Program-made: the position numbers and the translations under genes | Origin: Bellilinea sp040754815 | Lineage (GTDB): Bacteria > Chloroflexota > Anaerolineae > Anaerolineales > Anaerolineaceae | Direction: 5' to 3' | Assembly: GCA_040754815.1 (NCBI GenBank) | Contig: JBFMBX010000011.1 | Location: 8,770 to 72,769 of the forward strand | DNA length: 64,000 nucleotides | The notes under the pieces: generated by a model | The model's database searches: none | What the model was told of the DNA's origin: nothing | What the model saw: the letters and a program-made list of their open reading frames with translations, nothing else | In this document: piece after piece, positions 24,685-33,963 of the stretch | How positions within the stretch are numbered: the stretch's first letter is position 1 | How the letters are laid out: every line of letters starts with the position of its first letter

Positions 24685-27540
24685 ATGCTCGCAAAAAATG
24701 CCCCCGCCTCGTTCATTAAAATTGAATTGATCCGGAGAAAATTTAAAAACATAATTCATTTGCTCACCATCCTCATCTTTACGGCCACTTATTTTGCCGG
24801 TTCGCTTGAATCGGTAGCGGGTTTTTACCCCACCCCCCCAACCTCTTCATCCACCCTCAACGGCCGTCAAACGGCCACTTTCAACCGCATCCTGAATCAG
24901 GCGGTACCCAACGATGACGGCGGCGTCATCTACCTCCCTATGGTAAGCCGCCCGGCCAGCACCGAAAACTGGGCTACTGTGGCAGGCAACCCACAGCGGA
25001 CCTCATGGATCAGCCATGAAGTTACCGGCAACCTGACCTTGCAATGGTACCGCCCGATTGAAGCCTACATTCCCCAAAACGTGCAAATCATTGCCGTGGA
25101 TGGTTTGTTGTATATTTCCACCGCCAAAGGTCTGGTCGTTCTCAACGCCGCAGATGGTTCGGTGGCGTGGCGGTTCGATACCGAATTGCCGCTGGGCAAC
25201 TCCCCCACGGTGGATAACGGCGTGGTCTATGTCGGCGGCTATGACCGCAAACTCCATGCGCTGGATGCCCGCACCGGCCAGTACCTGTGGGCCTTTTCCG
25301 GCGCGGGCGCCGGTTACAGCGCAAACCCGCTGGTGGTGGACGGCAAAGTGATCATCGGCAATCGGGATGGGAAAATGTACGCCATTGGGGCGCATAACAC
25401 CCCCCGGCAGGGTCAGTTGATCTGGTCGTTTACTGCCGGCGGTCCGATCCGCCTCACGGCTGCTTATAACAACAACACCGTTTATTTCGCCGCCGGCGAT
25501 AACCGCGCCTATGCCCTCAATGCCTCCACCGGCGCTTTGATCTGGCGCTCTGAACCCATGCCCGGCGAGCAATACCAGTCCTACTGGCCGGTAATTTATC
25601 AGGATAAGGTCATTTTTTCGGTGGCACAGGGTTACCGCACCAGTTCCCGGCCGGGCCTGAACAGTTTGACCAAACAATCCGGCGGCACTTTCGGCACCTA
25701 CCGCGAATTGCAACTGGAAGGCATCTTTGAAGGTTATCCCGAAGGGGAAATTGTGGGCGCTGTTTCCGGCCCTCAGCCGGGCTCCAACAACTTTCCGAGC
25801 ATGGATGCCGGCAGTGTGCTGGAATACCTCGAAGACAACCCCGCCGCAGACCCCTATAAACACAAGCCGTGGCGGCGTGTCTTTGTCATTCTGAACCAGA
25901 GTAACGGTCAGGAATATCGTTTCGATTCCGATAATGACGGCTTTGCCGAATATGCCCCCTTTGCATGGTGGGGCACCAATTCCGGCAACCGCTACCCACC
26001 CATTGTCGGCCCGGATGGCACCCTCTATGCCGGCACGCTGTATCAATGCTGCTCCGATTCCAAAGGGCGCATTATGGGGTGGCATTTGGGTGAACGTTCG
26101 ATGAGCATCATCGGCGGGGCCGGTGCGCTGGCGGAACCTCAGGCCATCTCCGGCGGCGGCAGTGTCATTTACCGCAATTTGTGCTGCGACCGCGTGGGTG
26201 ATTATTTTTCCACCACCAACCCCGGCCAGACCCGCCAGTTATGGTCTTACGATCTCGCAGAACAGGCGCCGGGCTATGACCCGACGTGGGTCATCTGGCC
26301 GGGCTGGCCGCGTTTGCAGGGCTGGTACCGCGGCGCTACCAACAGCATTAACGCCGCCTATCACAATCACGGCGACCAGAACCCCATTATCCCGCACCAG
26401 GGGCGGCTATTCGCTCACCGCAGCAACACCATTATCGCTTATGGCAGCGGCAGCGGCCCCGGCCTGCTGCCGATGGTGCGCATCAATCCGGCGCCCGATT
26501 CGAATTCCTCGCTGGACAACGGTCAATTGCTCGCCCGGCTGGAAAGCGAAATCAACAAAATGATTGATGCCGGTCACCTGCGGCCGGGCTATTACAACCC
26601 CGGCCAGTTTGCCGCCAATAACGCCGAATTTGTGGATTACTTCAGCAACCCCGGCGAAACGCTTTATGTGCTGAGCATTGCCTATCCCCTGCTTTCCACC
26701 AGCCTTCAAAACCGGCTGCGCCCCTACCTGCAGGCGCACTTCAGCACCTTTTTCGACCCCAACATGTATGCCACCATCGGGTGGGACAGCGGCGCACCCC
26801 GCGAAGACATGCTGCTCCCCCCCGAAGTCGAAGCCGACCTCGTCAACCACCCGCCGCTGGCGCGGGCAAGAGGTTTTTCATGGGAATATCCGCCGTTCAA
26901 TTTTTACGCCATGTGGAAGTATGCTCAAATCTTCCCCAACGATGCCGGCCGTATTTACGACCTTGCCCGCGGCAAGATTAATCCCCAACTGTCCAGTGGT
27001 ATCACGGACGATTATTTCCGCCAGCGGCCGTTTGAGCACAACGCCTATCTGGCCGGTTACTTCGGCTTTTTGCGGCTGCAGGAAATGGCCGGGCGCACCA
27101 CGCAGGATGCCCAACTCCGCACGCAGGTGACGAACGAATACAACCGCCTGCTGGCCTTGCGGGCGCAGTTATTCAGTAAAGATTCTTACTGGGTAAACGA
27201 CCGTTATCACAAAAAGCATCTGGATGTATCCGCCAACTTTCTGTGGCTGGTACCGGAGGTGGCCGATTACTTGCGGCAGACTCGTTTGAACGAGGTAGAG
27301 GCGGCGGTACAGGAATACGAAGCCGTGGCGCCCTACTGGTTCGTTTCCCGCTTTGAATCCAGCCTTGGCGAGGGTGTGATGGCCAATCTTTACAGCATCA
27401 ATGCCCTGTTTCAGGCCAAAGCGCTGATTTTACGGGAAAGCAAAGCCCACCTGACGAAATACATTGACGTGCCGGCCTTTGCCCGCGGCGACCTGTTCTA
27501 CATTCAGAATCTGGTCACGGCCATTCAGGCTTCGGATTAA
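24685..27540 (+). CDS. Secreted PQQ-like beta-propeller protein with helical C-terminal domain
   Basis: About 951 residues. An N-terminal signal or anchor (hydrophobic about 26-48) is followed by a linker with 'GVIYLPMVSRP', a motif common in Chloroflexi secreted proteins. Residues about 95-590 contain PQQ/BamB-like propeller blades: 'GLLYISTAKGLVVLNAADGS', 'VVYVGGYDRKLHALDARTGQ' and 'TVYFAAGDNRAYALNASTGA'. Residues about 610-950 are mostly helical and Tyr/Trp-rich; I recognise no family there, though a carbohydrate-active helical toroid is possible. No PQQ ligands can be confirmed, so it may only be a scaffold. ATG chosen over the GTG at 24682; AAGGA lies nine bases upstream. Transcribed alone. 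Confidence 0.75.
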   Translation: MLAKNAPASFIKIELIRRKFKNIIHLLTILIFTATYFAGSLESVAGFYPTPPTSSSTLNGRQTATFNRILNQAVPNDDGGVIYLPMVSRPASTENWATVAGNPQRTSWISHEVTGNLTLQWYRPIEAYIPQNVQIIAVDGLLYISTAKGLVVLNAADGSVAWRFDTELPLGNSPTVDNGVVYVGGYDRKLHALDARTGQYLWAFSGAGAGYSANPLVVDGKVIIGNRDGKMYAIGAHNTPRQGQLIWSFTAGGPIRLTAAYNNNTVYFAAGDNRAYALNASTGALIWRSEPMPGEQYQSYWPVIYQDKVIFSVAQGYRTSSRPGLNSLTKQSGGTFGTYRELQLEGIFEGYPEGEIVGAVSGPQPGSNNFPSMDAGSVLEYLEDNPAADPYKHKPWRRVFVILNQSNGQEYRFDSDNDGFAEYAPFAWWGTNSGNRYPPIVGPDGTLYAGTLYQCCSDSKGRIMGWHLGERSMSIIGGAGALAEPQAISGGGSVIYRNLCCDRVGDYFSTTNPGQTRQLWSYDLAEQAPGYDPTWVIWPGWPRLQGWYRGATNSINAAYHNHGDQNPIIPHQGRLFAHRSNTIIAYGSGSGPGLLPMVRINPAPDSNSSLDNGQLLARLESEINKMIDAGHLRPGYYNPGQFAANNAEFVDYFSNPGETLYVLSIAYPLLSTSLQNRLRPYLQAHFSTFFDPNMYATIGWDSGAPREDMLLPPEVEADLVNHPPLARARGFSWEYPPFNFYAMWKYAQIFPNDAGRIYDLARGKINPQLSSGITDDYFRQRPFEHNAYLAGYFGFLRLQEMAGRTTQDAQLRTQVTNEYNRLLALRAQLFSKDSYWVNDRYHKKHLDVSANFLWLVPEVADYLRQTRLNEVEAAVQEYEAVAPYWFVSRFESSLGEGVMANLYSINALFQAKALILRESKAHLTKYIDVPAFARGDLFYIQNLVTAIQASD

Positions 27541-27572
27541 ACTCCGGCGCAGCGTCCCTTCGCCAAAAGCAT

Positions 27573-27605
27573 AGCGCACCCCCGCGGAGGGGGTGCGCTT
27601 ATTCA
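27573..27605. terminator. Bidirectional hairpin between the propeller gene and tRNA-Asn
   Basis: AGCGCACCCCC (27573-27583) and GGGGGTGCGCT (27589-27599) form a perfect 11-bp stem with loop GCGGA. The tails are moderately T-rich in both directions (TATTCATTC on plus, ATGCTTTTGG on minus), fitting its position between convergent transcripts. Confidence 0.7.
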
Positions 27606-27617
27606 TTCAGGCTCAGG

Positions 27618-27690
27618 CTCCTCGACCAGGACTCGAACCTGGAACCTAGCGGTTAACAGCCGCCCGCTCTGCCGATTGAGCTATCGAGGA
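27618..27690 (-). tRNA. tRNA-Asn (GTT anticodon)
   Basis: The minus strand folds as a complete 73-base cloverleaf: acceptor TCCTCGA/TCGAGGA, D arm GCTC/GAGC, anticodon loop CTGTTAA with anticodon GTT (27655-27657), T loop TTCGAGT, discriminator G. The 3' CCA is not encoded. It has its own consensus promoter. Confidence 0.97.
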
Positions 27691-27700
27691 ATGTGCCTTT

Positions 27701-27729
27701 ATTATAAAATCATCAGCAAGGCATGTCAA
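27701..27729 (-). promoter_or_regulatory. Consensus promoter of tRNA-Asn
   Basis: Minus strand TTGACA (27724-27729), exactly 17 bases, then TATAAT (27701-27706): a perfect sigma70-type consensus, 10 bases before the mature tRNA. Confidence 0.9.
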
Positions 27730-27786
27730 GGAATCAGCCTCAATTGTCAGGCAAACCGCCAACACCTTACAAAATGCAAACCATGC

Positions 27787-27814
27787 TTGAAATGCCGTTG
27801 TTTTGTGGTATCTT
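27787..27814 (+). promoter_or_regulatory. Promoter of the PAS-GAF-HD-GYP gene
   Basis: TTGAAA (27787-27792), a 16-base spacer ending in TGG, and TATCTT (27809-27814). It would give a leader of about 150 bases that contains the structure at 27843-27954. Confidence 0.5.
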
Positions 27815-27842
27815 AAGAATGGTTGAATCTGTTCATTTCATC

Positions 27843-27954
27843 TCTTCCCCGCAATATTGATTTTTACCTGCTCAGGGTGGTGAAATGAGTTTTCCATGAT
27901 AACCCGGTCAAAATTGCATATGGGGAAGATCTGTGATGGACTCTCAGCCATCAC
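27843..27954 (+). promoter_or_regulatory. Structured 5' leader of the PAS-GAF-HD-GYP gene
   Basis: TCTTCCCC (27843-27850) pairs exactly with GGGGAAGA (27922-27929). Inside it GCAAT (27851-27855) pairs with ATTGC (27913-27917), then TTGA with TCAA, then GGGT (27875-27878) with ACCC (27902-27905). A second hairpin GTGATGG/CCATCAC (27933-27954) ends just before the weak ribosome site AGGA (27959-27962). No known riboswitch class is recognised. Confidence 0.5.
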
Positions 27955-27969
27955 CATCAGGACACATAA

Positions 27970-30900
27970 ATGAACCGGGTTTTTCATCCCAATCCCTCTT
28001 CAGCCAATCAACCGCCTCTGGGCGATGTACTGGCCCTTTACCGCCAGTTATTGGAGCGCGAATCCACCCTGCGTGCCATCCTTTACAGCATCGGCGATGG
28101 CGTGATCGCCTGTGATAGCGAGGGTAAAATCACCCTGCTCAACCCCGTAGCCGAGGCACTGACCGGCTGGAGCGAAGCACAAGCACAGGGCAAACCGCTG
28201 GAAGAGGTTTTCAACATCCTCAACGAGCAAACCCGCCAGCCGGTAGAAAATCCCGTCCGGCGGGTATTGCGCGAAGGTGTGGTGATCGGGCTTGCCAACC
28301 ACACCCTGCTCATCAGCCGTGATGGCAGGGAAGTGCCGATTGCCGATTCGGGCGCGCCGGTGCGGGGAGAAGGTGAAGAAATCCGCGGCGTAGTGCTCGT
28401 ATTCCGCGACCAGAGCGCCGAACGCGCTGCTCAACGGGCCATTGATGAAGCGCGCCGCTTTGCCGAAGGCATTGTAGAAACGGTGCGCGAGCCGTTGATC
28501 GTACTGGATGGCGACCTGCGCGTTGTACGCGCCAACCCGGCATTTTACCGCCTGTTTCACACCACCCCACAAGAAAGCGAACACCACCTCTTCTACGAAC
28601 TGGGTAACGGACAGTGGAATATTCCAGAACTGCGCCGTTTGCTGGAAGAAATTCTCCCCGGCAACACCTGTTTTGAAAATTACATGGTGCGCCACGAATT
28701 TCCCGGGCTCGGCCCGCGCATCATGCTGCTGAACGCCCGACGCATCTACCACGAAGATAACAAAACCCGCTTCATCCTGCTGGCCATCGAAGATGTTACC
28801 GAACGACAGCAAGCCCTCGATTCTCTCAACCGCAGCGAAGAACGCTACCGCGCTATCTCCGAAATGATTTCGGACTTTATTTATGCTTTCGATGTAGAAG
28901 GAAACGGACAATTGAGGCTGGTCTGGAACGCCGGTGGCTTCGAAAAAATTACCGGCTTTTCACTCAACGAGATGGATGTAACCCTCGGCTGGCAGGCTTT
29001 AATCCACCCGGCCGATATGCCGCTGATTCAACAACGGATAAATCGCCTGATGCGCGGCGAGCAAGATACCAGTGAATTCCGTATTGTGGCTAAAGACGGC
29101 GGAGTGCGCTGGCTGCGCGATCACGCCCTGCCTTTGTGGAATGAAGAGAAGAAACGGGTGGTACGCATTTACGGCGCGGCGCAGGATATCACCAGCCAAA
29201 AGCAGCATGAACGGCAACTGGAAGCTCAAGCGCTGGTGGTTCAGATTTTGCAGGAAGAAGGCGATCTGCAATCCCTGCTGCAGCGCCTGCTGGAAGCCGC
29301 CTGCCACGCCATCCCGGCCGCCGAAAAAGGCACCATCATGCTGGCAGATGCCGACGGCCAACTTCACATGCGCGCAATGATCGGTTACCACGATGAGCGG
29401 GTAATGACCGCTTCGTTCCCCCTCGATTCGGGCTACGCGGCAAAGGCCTTCCGCCTCAACCAGCCGCTAGTACTTGAGGATGCGCGCGCCACTTCCGAAA
29501 CCCGTTACGACGGTGAAATTCGCGAAATAGCCACCGTGCAGAGTGCCATTGCAGTTCCGCTGGTGGTTAAAGGCCAGCCTATTGGCGTGCTGGCGCTGGA
29601 TAATTGCAGTAAACGGGCGGCTTTCAGCGAGCAGGATGCTCAGGTATTGAGCAGTTTTGCCGCCACGGCCGGCCTGCTCATCGAACGCACCCGCTTATTT
29701 GAGGAAACTCAGCAACGGTTGAACGAACTGCAAACCCTCCAGCAGGTATCGGCTTTGCTCTCCCAATCCGATTCGGTGGAGGAAATGATCCACATTTTCG
29801 TTGAAAACGCCGTACGTTCGGTCGGTGCACAGGCCGGTTCAATTTACATGCTGGATGAAACCAGCGGTGAATTGACCGCCCGCGGCTGGTTCGACCCGCA
29901 AGGACAATGGATTGAGGGGCTGGAAAACGTCTTTCACCAGCAAGTCGGAGAAGGGGTAGTCGGCACGGTAGCAGCCAGCGGCGAAATTTACACCTTCGAA
30001 GACTGGCGCAGCGACCCTATCACCGTACTGAAGCCGGGTGAAGATCAATTATTGCAGCCTTTGAGGGGTGGAATTGCTCTTCCTTTGCGTGCCGGTGCTC
30101 ACGTGATTGGAGTGATGAACATCTGGTTTCAGCAGGCGCGCACGCCTGCGGAATCAGAACGGCGGCTGCTGACAGCCATTGCCGATATGGCCGGCAACGC
30201 CCTCCAGCGTGCCAGTCTTAATGCGCAAACCCGCAAGCGACTGGATGAATTGAGTGTACTGCACACCGCCAGCCAGGCCCTTTTGACCAGCGGATTGGAA
30301 GGCGGGGCCGTTTATGAAGCCATTCATCGGGCTGTTGCCCAGGTAATGCCCTGCGAAGCCTTTGTCATCGTTCTGGAAGACAGCCAGACAAAGGACTATA
30401 TTGCGGTCTATTTATACGATAAAGGCGGCCGGCATCCCGAACAACGAATTCCACGCGGCAGCGGCCTGAGCGGGCAGGTCATCGAAAGCGGAAAAACCCT
30501 TTTAATTGAAGATTACCCCCAAACGGCTCTCCCCGCCGTTCATTTTGGGGATCCTGAGGTAGTACGCTCCATCCTCGCCGTACCGCTCAGGCAGGGCAGC
30601 CGCGTATTGGGGATGGTTTCGGCACAAAGTTACCAGCCAGCCATTTACAATGAAGGTCACCGCCATTTACTGGAAACACTGGCAGCTCAGTTTGCCACCA
30701 CCGTGGAAAATGTCCGTCTGTTTTCAGAAACCCGTCACCGCCTGCAAGAACTGGAATTGATCGCCAGCCTGAGTGAGGAATTGCGCCGTGCCGCAACCCG
30801 CAGTGAATTACTGCCCGTCCTGCTGGAGCAGTTGATGCTGCAAATGAAAGTAGATGGCGCCGTGTTGGAAAAGGTGAATGTATCAAGCGGTGATGTGATT

Positions 30901-32331
30901 CTTGAACTGGGAGTTGGCATTTGGGAAAATTTAACCGGTCAGGTGATTCCTGCCAGTCAGGGGTTGAGCGCGGTCATTCTGCAAAGCGGGTCGGCCTATT
31001 TGAACAACGATGCCCGCAATGACCCGCGCCTGTACTTTCCCCGCGAATTGGGCAAATGCGCGGCAGTGGCGGGTGTGCCCCTGCGGGCGGATGATACCAT
31101 CAACGCCTTGTTGTGGATTGGCAGCTGCCGCCCGCTGGATGAAAACGATCTGCGTCTGCTGCGTTCGGTAGCCGATATGGCGGCCAGCACCTTGCTGCGC
31201 CTTGAATTGCACGATGAAACCCAACGGCGGCTGGAACAGTTACAAACCCTGCAGTCCATTGACCGCGTCATCACCACCAGCCTCGACCTGCATTTCTCGC
31301 TGGATGCCCTGCTGGAACAAACCCTGCTGCATTTGAAAATGGACGCCGGCGGTGTGCTGCTCTTCAACCCGCAAACCCTGATGCTGGAATACGCCGCCGG
31401 GCGCGGCTTCCGCACGCGCGGCTATCAGAAAGCGCGCCTGCGGCTGGGGGAAAGTCAGGCCGGCATCGCCGCGCTGGAGCGGCGCCTGGTGCACTGCGGC
31501 AACCTCGCGGCAGCCGAACCGCCCTTTCTCCTCCCTCAATGGGTGGAGGAAGAAGGCTTTCTGGCTTATTGCGGTGTTCCGCTGGTTGCCAAAGGTCAGG
31601 TCAAAGGGGTGCTGGAGGTCTTCAACCGCACTCCCTTCGAACCCGATGAGGACTGGCTGAACTTCTTTGAAACCCTTTCCCGTCAGGCGGCCATCGCCAT
31701 CGAAAATGCACAACTGTTCGAAAACCTGCAGCGCACTAATCTGGAACTTTCACTGGCCTACGAAGCCACCATCGAGGGCTGGTCACGCGCACTCGACCTG
31801 CGGGATAAAGAAACCGAAGGCCACACCCGCCGCGTTGCCGACCTGACGGTGATGATGGCAAAACGGATGGGATTGAACGACGAACAAATGATCCACCTGC
31901 GGCGCGGCGCCCTGCTCCATGATATTGGCAAAATGGGCATTCCGGATGCCATTCTGCTCAAAGCCGGCCCGCTTACCGATGAGGAATGGGAGATCATGCG
32001 CCGCCACCCGTACTACGCCTACGAAATGCTTTACCCCATTCGCTACCTGCGTCCGGCGCTGGATATTCCCTTCTGCCACCACGAAAAATGGGATGGCAGC
32101 GGCTATCCGCGCGGCCTGAAAGGGGAGCAAATTCCGCTGGCGGCCCGTATTTTCGCCGTGGCAGATGTTTGGGACGCCCTGACCAGCGACCGCCCCTACC
32201 GCAAGGCGTGGAGCCACCGGCAAGCGCTGGATTATATCCGCGAACAGGCCGGTGTGCATTTCGACCCACAGGTGGTGGAGGTGTTCTTTGCGGTGATTGA
32301 TGAATTTCTCCGCCGCGCAGATGAAGAATGA
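27970..32331 (+). CDS. PAS(3)-GAF(5)-HD-GYP cyclic-di-GMP phosphodiesterase
   Basis: A 1453-residue soluble sensor. Three PAS domains (about residues 30-150, 155-285, 290-415) are followed by about five GAF domains (about 420-575, 590-750, 760-915, 920-1075, 1090-1245), joined by repeated 'TxxRLxELxxL' linker helices. The HD-GYP output domain ends the protein: 'LLHDIGKMGIP' (about 1315) and 'HHEKWDGSGYPRG' (about 1369) keep the metal and GYP residues, so hydrolysis of cyclic di-GMP is expected. No membrane segment is seen, so signals are cytoplasmic. The ATG follows AGGA by seven bases. Transcribed alone behind a folded leader. The HD-GYP domain closely resembles that of 44919. Confidence 0.92.
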   Translation: MNRVFHPNPSSANQPPLGDVLALYRQLLERESTLRAILYSIGDGVIACDSEGKITLLNPVAEALTGWSEAQAQGKPLEEVFNILNEQTRQPVENPVRRVLREGVVIGLANHTLLISRDGREVPIADSGAPVRGEGEEIRGVVLVFRDQSAERAAQRAIDEARRFAEGIVETVREPLIVLDGDLRVVRANPAFYRLFHTTPQESEHHLFYELGNGQWNIPELRRLLEEILPGNTCFENYMVRHEFPGLGPRIMLLNARRIYHEDNKTRFILLAIEDVTERQQALDSLNRSEERYRAISEMISDFIYAFDVEGNGQLRLVWNAGGFEKITGFSLNEMDVTLGWQALIHPADMPLIQQRINRLMRGEQDTSEFRIVAKDGGVRWLRDHALPLWNEEKKRVVRIYGAAQDITSQKQHERQLEAQALVVQILQEEGDLQSLLQRLLEAACHAIPAAEKGTIMLADADGQLHMRAMIGYHDERVMTASFPLDSGYAAKAFRLNQPLVLEDARATSETRYDGEIREIATVQSAIAVPLVVKGQPIGVLALDNCSKRAAFSEQDAQVLSSFAATAGLLIERTRLFEETQQRLNELQTLQQVSALLSQSDSVEEMIHIFVENAVRSVGAQAGSIYMLDETSGELTARGWFDPQGQWIEGLENVFHQQVGEGVVGTVAASGEIYTFEDWRSDPITVLKPGEDQLLQPLRGGIALPLRAGAHVIGVMNIWFQQARTPAESERRLLTAIADMAGNALQRASLNAQTRKRLDELSVLHTASQALLTSGLEGGAVYEAIHRAVAQVMPCEAFVIVLEDSQTKDYIAVYLYDKGGRHPEQRIPRGSGLSGQVIESGKTLLIEDYPQTALPAVHFGDPEVVRSILAVPLRQGSRVLGMVSAQSYQPAIYNEGHRHLLETLAAQFATTVENVRLFSETRHRLQELELIASLSEELRRAATRSELLPVLLEQLMLQMKVDGAVLEKVNVSSGDVILELGVGIWENLTGQVIPASQGLSAVILQSGSAYLNNDARNDPRLYFPRELGKCAAVAGVPLRADDTINALLWIGSCRPLDENDLRLLRSVADMAASTLLRLELHDETQRRLEQLQTLQSIDRVITTSLDLHFSLDALLEQTLLHLKMDAGGVLLFNPQTLMLEYAAGRGFRTRGYQKARLRLGESQAGIAALERRLVHCGNLAAAEPPFLLPQWVEEEGFLAYCGVPLVAKGQVKGVLEVFNRTPFEPDEDWLNFFETLSRQAAIAIENAQLFENLQRTNLELSLAYEATIEGWSRALDLRDKETEGHTRRVADLTVMMAKRMGLNDEQMIHLRRGALLHDIGKMGIPDAILLKAGPLTDEEWEIMRRHPYYAYEMLYPIRYLRPALDIPFCHHEKWDGSGYPRGLKGEQIPLAARIFAVADVWDALTSDRPYRKAWSHRQALDYIREQAGVHFDPQVVEVFFAVIDEFLRRADEE

Positions 32332-32400
32332 AAGCGAAGTTGATCCGTTCAAAAGCCTTCCTGCGCCGGAAAAACCGCCGGTCAGGACGACCTTAGCCGG

Positions 32401-32447
32401 GGTTACGTCACCGCCAGCCGCCGCAGGCGGAGCGGCGGTCTCCCGAC
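32401..32447. repeat. Interspersed palindromic element, copy A
   Basis: 'TTACGTCACCGC' then GCCGCC-GCA-GGCGG and 'GGTCTCCCG': same order of parts as the copies at 44029, 44139, 44247, 47385 (reverse) and 62701. The central hairpin here has a 3-base loop and diverged flanks. Confidence 0.6.
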
Positions 32448-32580
32448 CCTCCCTGCGCCTCCCCAAAAATCGCAACCGATTTTAGGGAAGAGCGGGGAAC
32501 AGTGCAGGGCAAGTATCCTTACACCCGGCGAGAAATTCACAAGATCATCTCGAACCTCTGTTTATTATCTCTATTTTGCC

Positions 32581-32608
32581 TTGTATTCCCTTTATAAGGT
32601 CGTATAAT
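32581..32608 (+). promoter_or_regulatory. Promoter of the small lipoprotein gene
   Basis: TTGTAT (32581-32586), a 16-base spacer and TATAAT (32603-32608), 72 bases before the ATG. Confidence 0.6.
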
Positions 32609-32680
32609 ACAAACAAGAATAATTCTCCTCTCCAGCCAGAGGGGGATTTTCTATATCCGGTTCGTAGAGGAGAAGAGAGC

Positions 32681-33085
32681 ATGAAATCTCGAAAATGGTT
32701 GATTTTGCTTGGGCTGGCAGTGCTGGTTTTTTCAGCAGTGGCCTGCGAGTTTAGCGCCAGCACCGCCAGTATTGGCGATGCCTGGCTTTCGGATAGCGAA
32801 GAAGGCAGCAACCGCGTAACGACCTTTGCGCAGGACGCAGTTTTTTACGCCTTCGCCGACCTGAAAAATGCACCGGAGGATACCACCCTCAAAGCCGTCT
32901 GGATTGCGGTGGAAGTCGAGGGGGTAGAACCCAATTTTGTCATCAACGAAACCGAGTTCACCAGCGGCAGCAACATCATCACCTTCAACCTGAGCAACGA
33001 AAATCTCTGGCCGGTGGGCAAATATCGGGTGGAAATTTACCTGAACGGCAAGCTCGATAAAACCCTCGATTTCGAAGTGCGCTGA
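32681..33085 (+). CDS. Small lipoprotein, beta-sandwich-like
   Basis: A 134-residue exported protein. The signal peptide 'MKSRKWLILLGLAVLVFSAVAC' ends in a lipobox with Cys22. The mature part (about 110 residues) looks like one immunoglobulin-like beta domain: alternating strands, 'LKAVWIAVEVEGVEPNF', and the closing strands 'GKYRVEIYLNGKLDKTLDF', a pattern often seen in surface or ligand-binding domains. No named family is recognised. The ATG follows AGAGGAG by eight bases. Longer upstream readings start before the promoter and are rejected. It is followed by an unrelated DUF5995 gene. Confidence 0.8.
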   Translation: MKSRKWLILLGLAVLVFSAVACEFSASTASIGDAWLSDSEEGSNRVTTFAQDAVFYAFADLKNAPEDTTLKAVWIAVEVEGVEPNFVINETEFTSGSNIITFNLSNENLWPVGKYRVEIYLNGKLDKTLDFEVR

Positions 33086-33125
33086 GCATTGCGCCTCATT
33101 CAAACAGGATCGCCGCCCCAATTAT

Positions 33126-33145
33126 TTGATAAAATTGGTTATCAA
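33126..33145. promoter_or_regulatory. Inverted repeat before the DUF5995 gene
   Basis: TTGATAA (33126-33132) and TTATCAA (33139-33145) with a 6-base spacer, 8 bases before the ATG. It could be an operator or an RNA hairpin over the ribosome site. TAAAAT (33130-33135) inside it could be a -10, but no -35 is seen. Confidence 0.4.
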
Positions 33146-33153
33146 CAAATCGA

Positions 33154-33873
33154 ATGACCATACCATGGGGTAACGGGGTGAGCGATCCTGTTTTAGCTCA
33201 AATGGAAGAATGGATCGAGCGCTGGCATCAAAATCATGACCAGCGCGAGACTTTTTTAGCCTGCTATCGGCTAATGACGGCCAACATGCTGACCGCCATT
33301 GAACGGCGGGAGTTCTCCGATGGTGATTGGGTGAATCATCTGCTGCACCGTTTCGCGGATTATTACTTTGCCGCCTTGCACGCCTTCGAACAGGAGCGCA
33401 GCCACACCCCGCCCGTCTGGCAGGCGGCCTTTGATGCGGCCCTCAGCAGCACCTACACCCCCCTTCAGAACCTGCTATTGGGGGTCAATGCCCACATTAA
33501 TTATGATCTGGTGCTGACACTGGATGACCTGTTGCAGCCCGAATGGCACTCCCTTGACCCGCCTCACCGGGCCATGCGGCGGATGGATCACAACCGCGTC
33601 AACCGGATCATCGCCGCCACCATTGACGCCGTGCAGGACCAGATTCTGGAGCCGGCCATGCCGGTCATGCAGGCGGTGGATGTTTTGTTGGGCGGCATGG
33701 ATGAACGCCTGATTGCCGGCTTGATCACCCGCTGGCGGGGCAAGGTGTGGCAGTACGCCGTTTATCTGCTCGAATCCCCGGCCAACGAAGAGCGCACAAG
33801 ATGGATTGCGCGGATGGAGCAGGAAGCCCTGCACACCGCCCGCTGGATTGGCTGGAGAGGTGAAACTGGATAG
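33154..33873 (+). CDS. DUF5995 family protein
   Basis: A 239-residue, mainly helical cytoplasmic protein. The conserved centre 'LLLGVNAHINYDLVLTLDDLL' (about residues 107-127) contains the invariant Asn-Ala-His-Ile-Asn-x-Asp motif of DUF5995, preceded by 'FADYYFAALHAFEQE' and 'PPVWQAAFDAA'. Conserved His, Asn and Asp residues hint at metal binding or catalysis, but no activity is established for the family. It lies between a small lipoprotein and the TPP-riboswitch promoter, so it is likely monocistronic. Confidence 0.75.
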   Translation: MTIPWGNGVSDPVLAQMEEWIERWHQNHDQRETFLACYRLMTANMLTAIERREFSDGDWVNHLLHRFADYYFAALHAFEQERSHTPPVWQAAFDAALSSTYTPLQNLLLGVNAHINYDLVLTLDDLLQPEWHSLDPPHRAMRRMDHNRVNRIIAATIDAVQDQILEPAMPVMQAVDVLLGGMDERLIAGLITRWRGKVWQYAVYLLESPANEERTRWIARMEQEALHTARWIGWRGETG

Positions 33874-33921
33874 GCAGGCAGGGAAAGCGCAGCGTTGTCT
33901 TAAGCCTTTCTCCATGCTTAC

Positions 33922-33950
33922 TTGACAAGCCCTCTTCATCCGGCTATACT
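33922..33950 (+). promoter_or_regulatory. Promoter of the TPP-riboswitch thiamine operon
   Basis: TTGACA (33922-33927), 17 bases, TATACT (33945-33950): near consensus, 16 bases before the riboswitch. Confidence 0.85.
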
Positions 33951-33963
33951 ATACATGCTTGAA

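Larger units (their letters stand above)
32332..32680. other. Intergenic region with one palindromic repeat copy and a promoter
   Basis: No gene. It contains one copy of the interspersed palindromic element (32401-32447), a GC-rich stretch, and the promoter of the small lipoprotein near its end. Confidence 0.6.

Noticed and set aside
25003..26085. Minus-strand frame of 360 codons opposite the propeller gene
   Set aside because: Shadow frame; the propeller motifs are on the plus strand, and no promoter or ribosome site supports the minus frame.
28048..28911. Minus-strand frame of 287 codons inside the PAS-GAF-HD-GYP gene
   Set aside because: The plus strand encodes clear PAS domains; the minus frame has no domain and no start signals.
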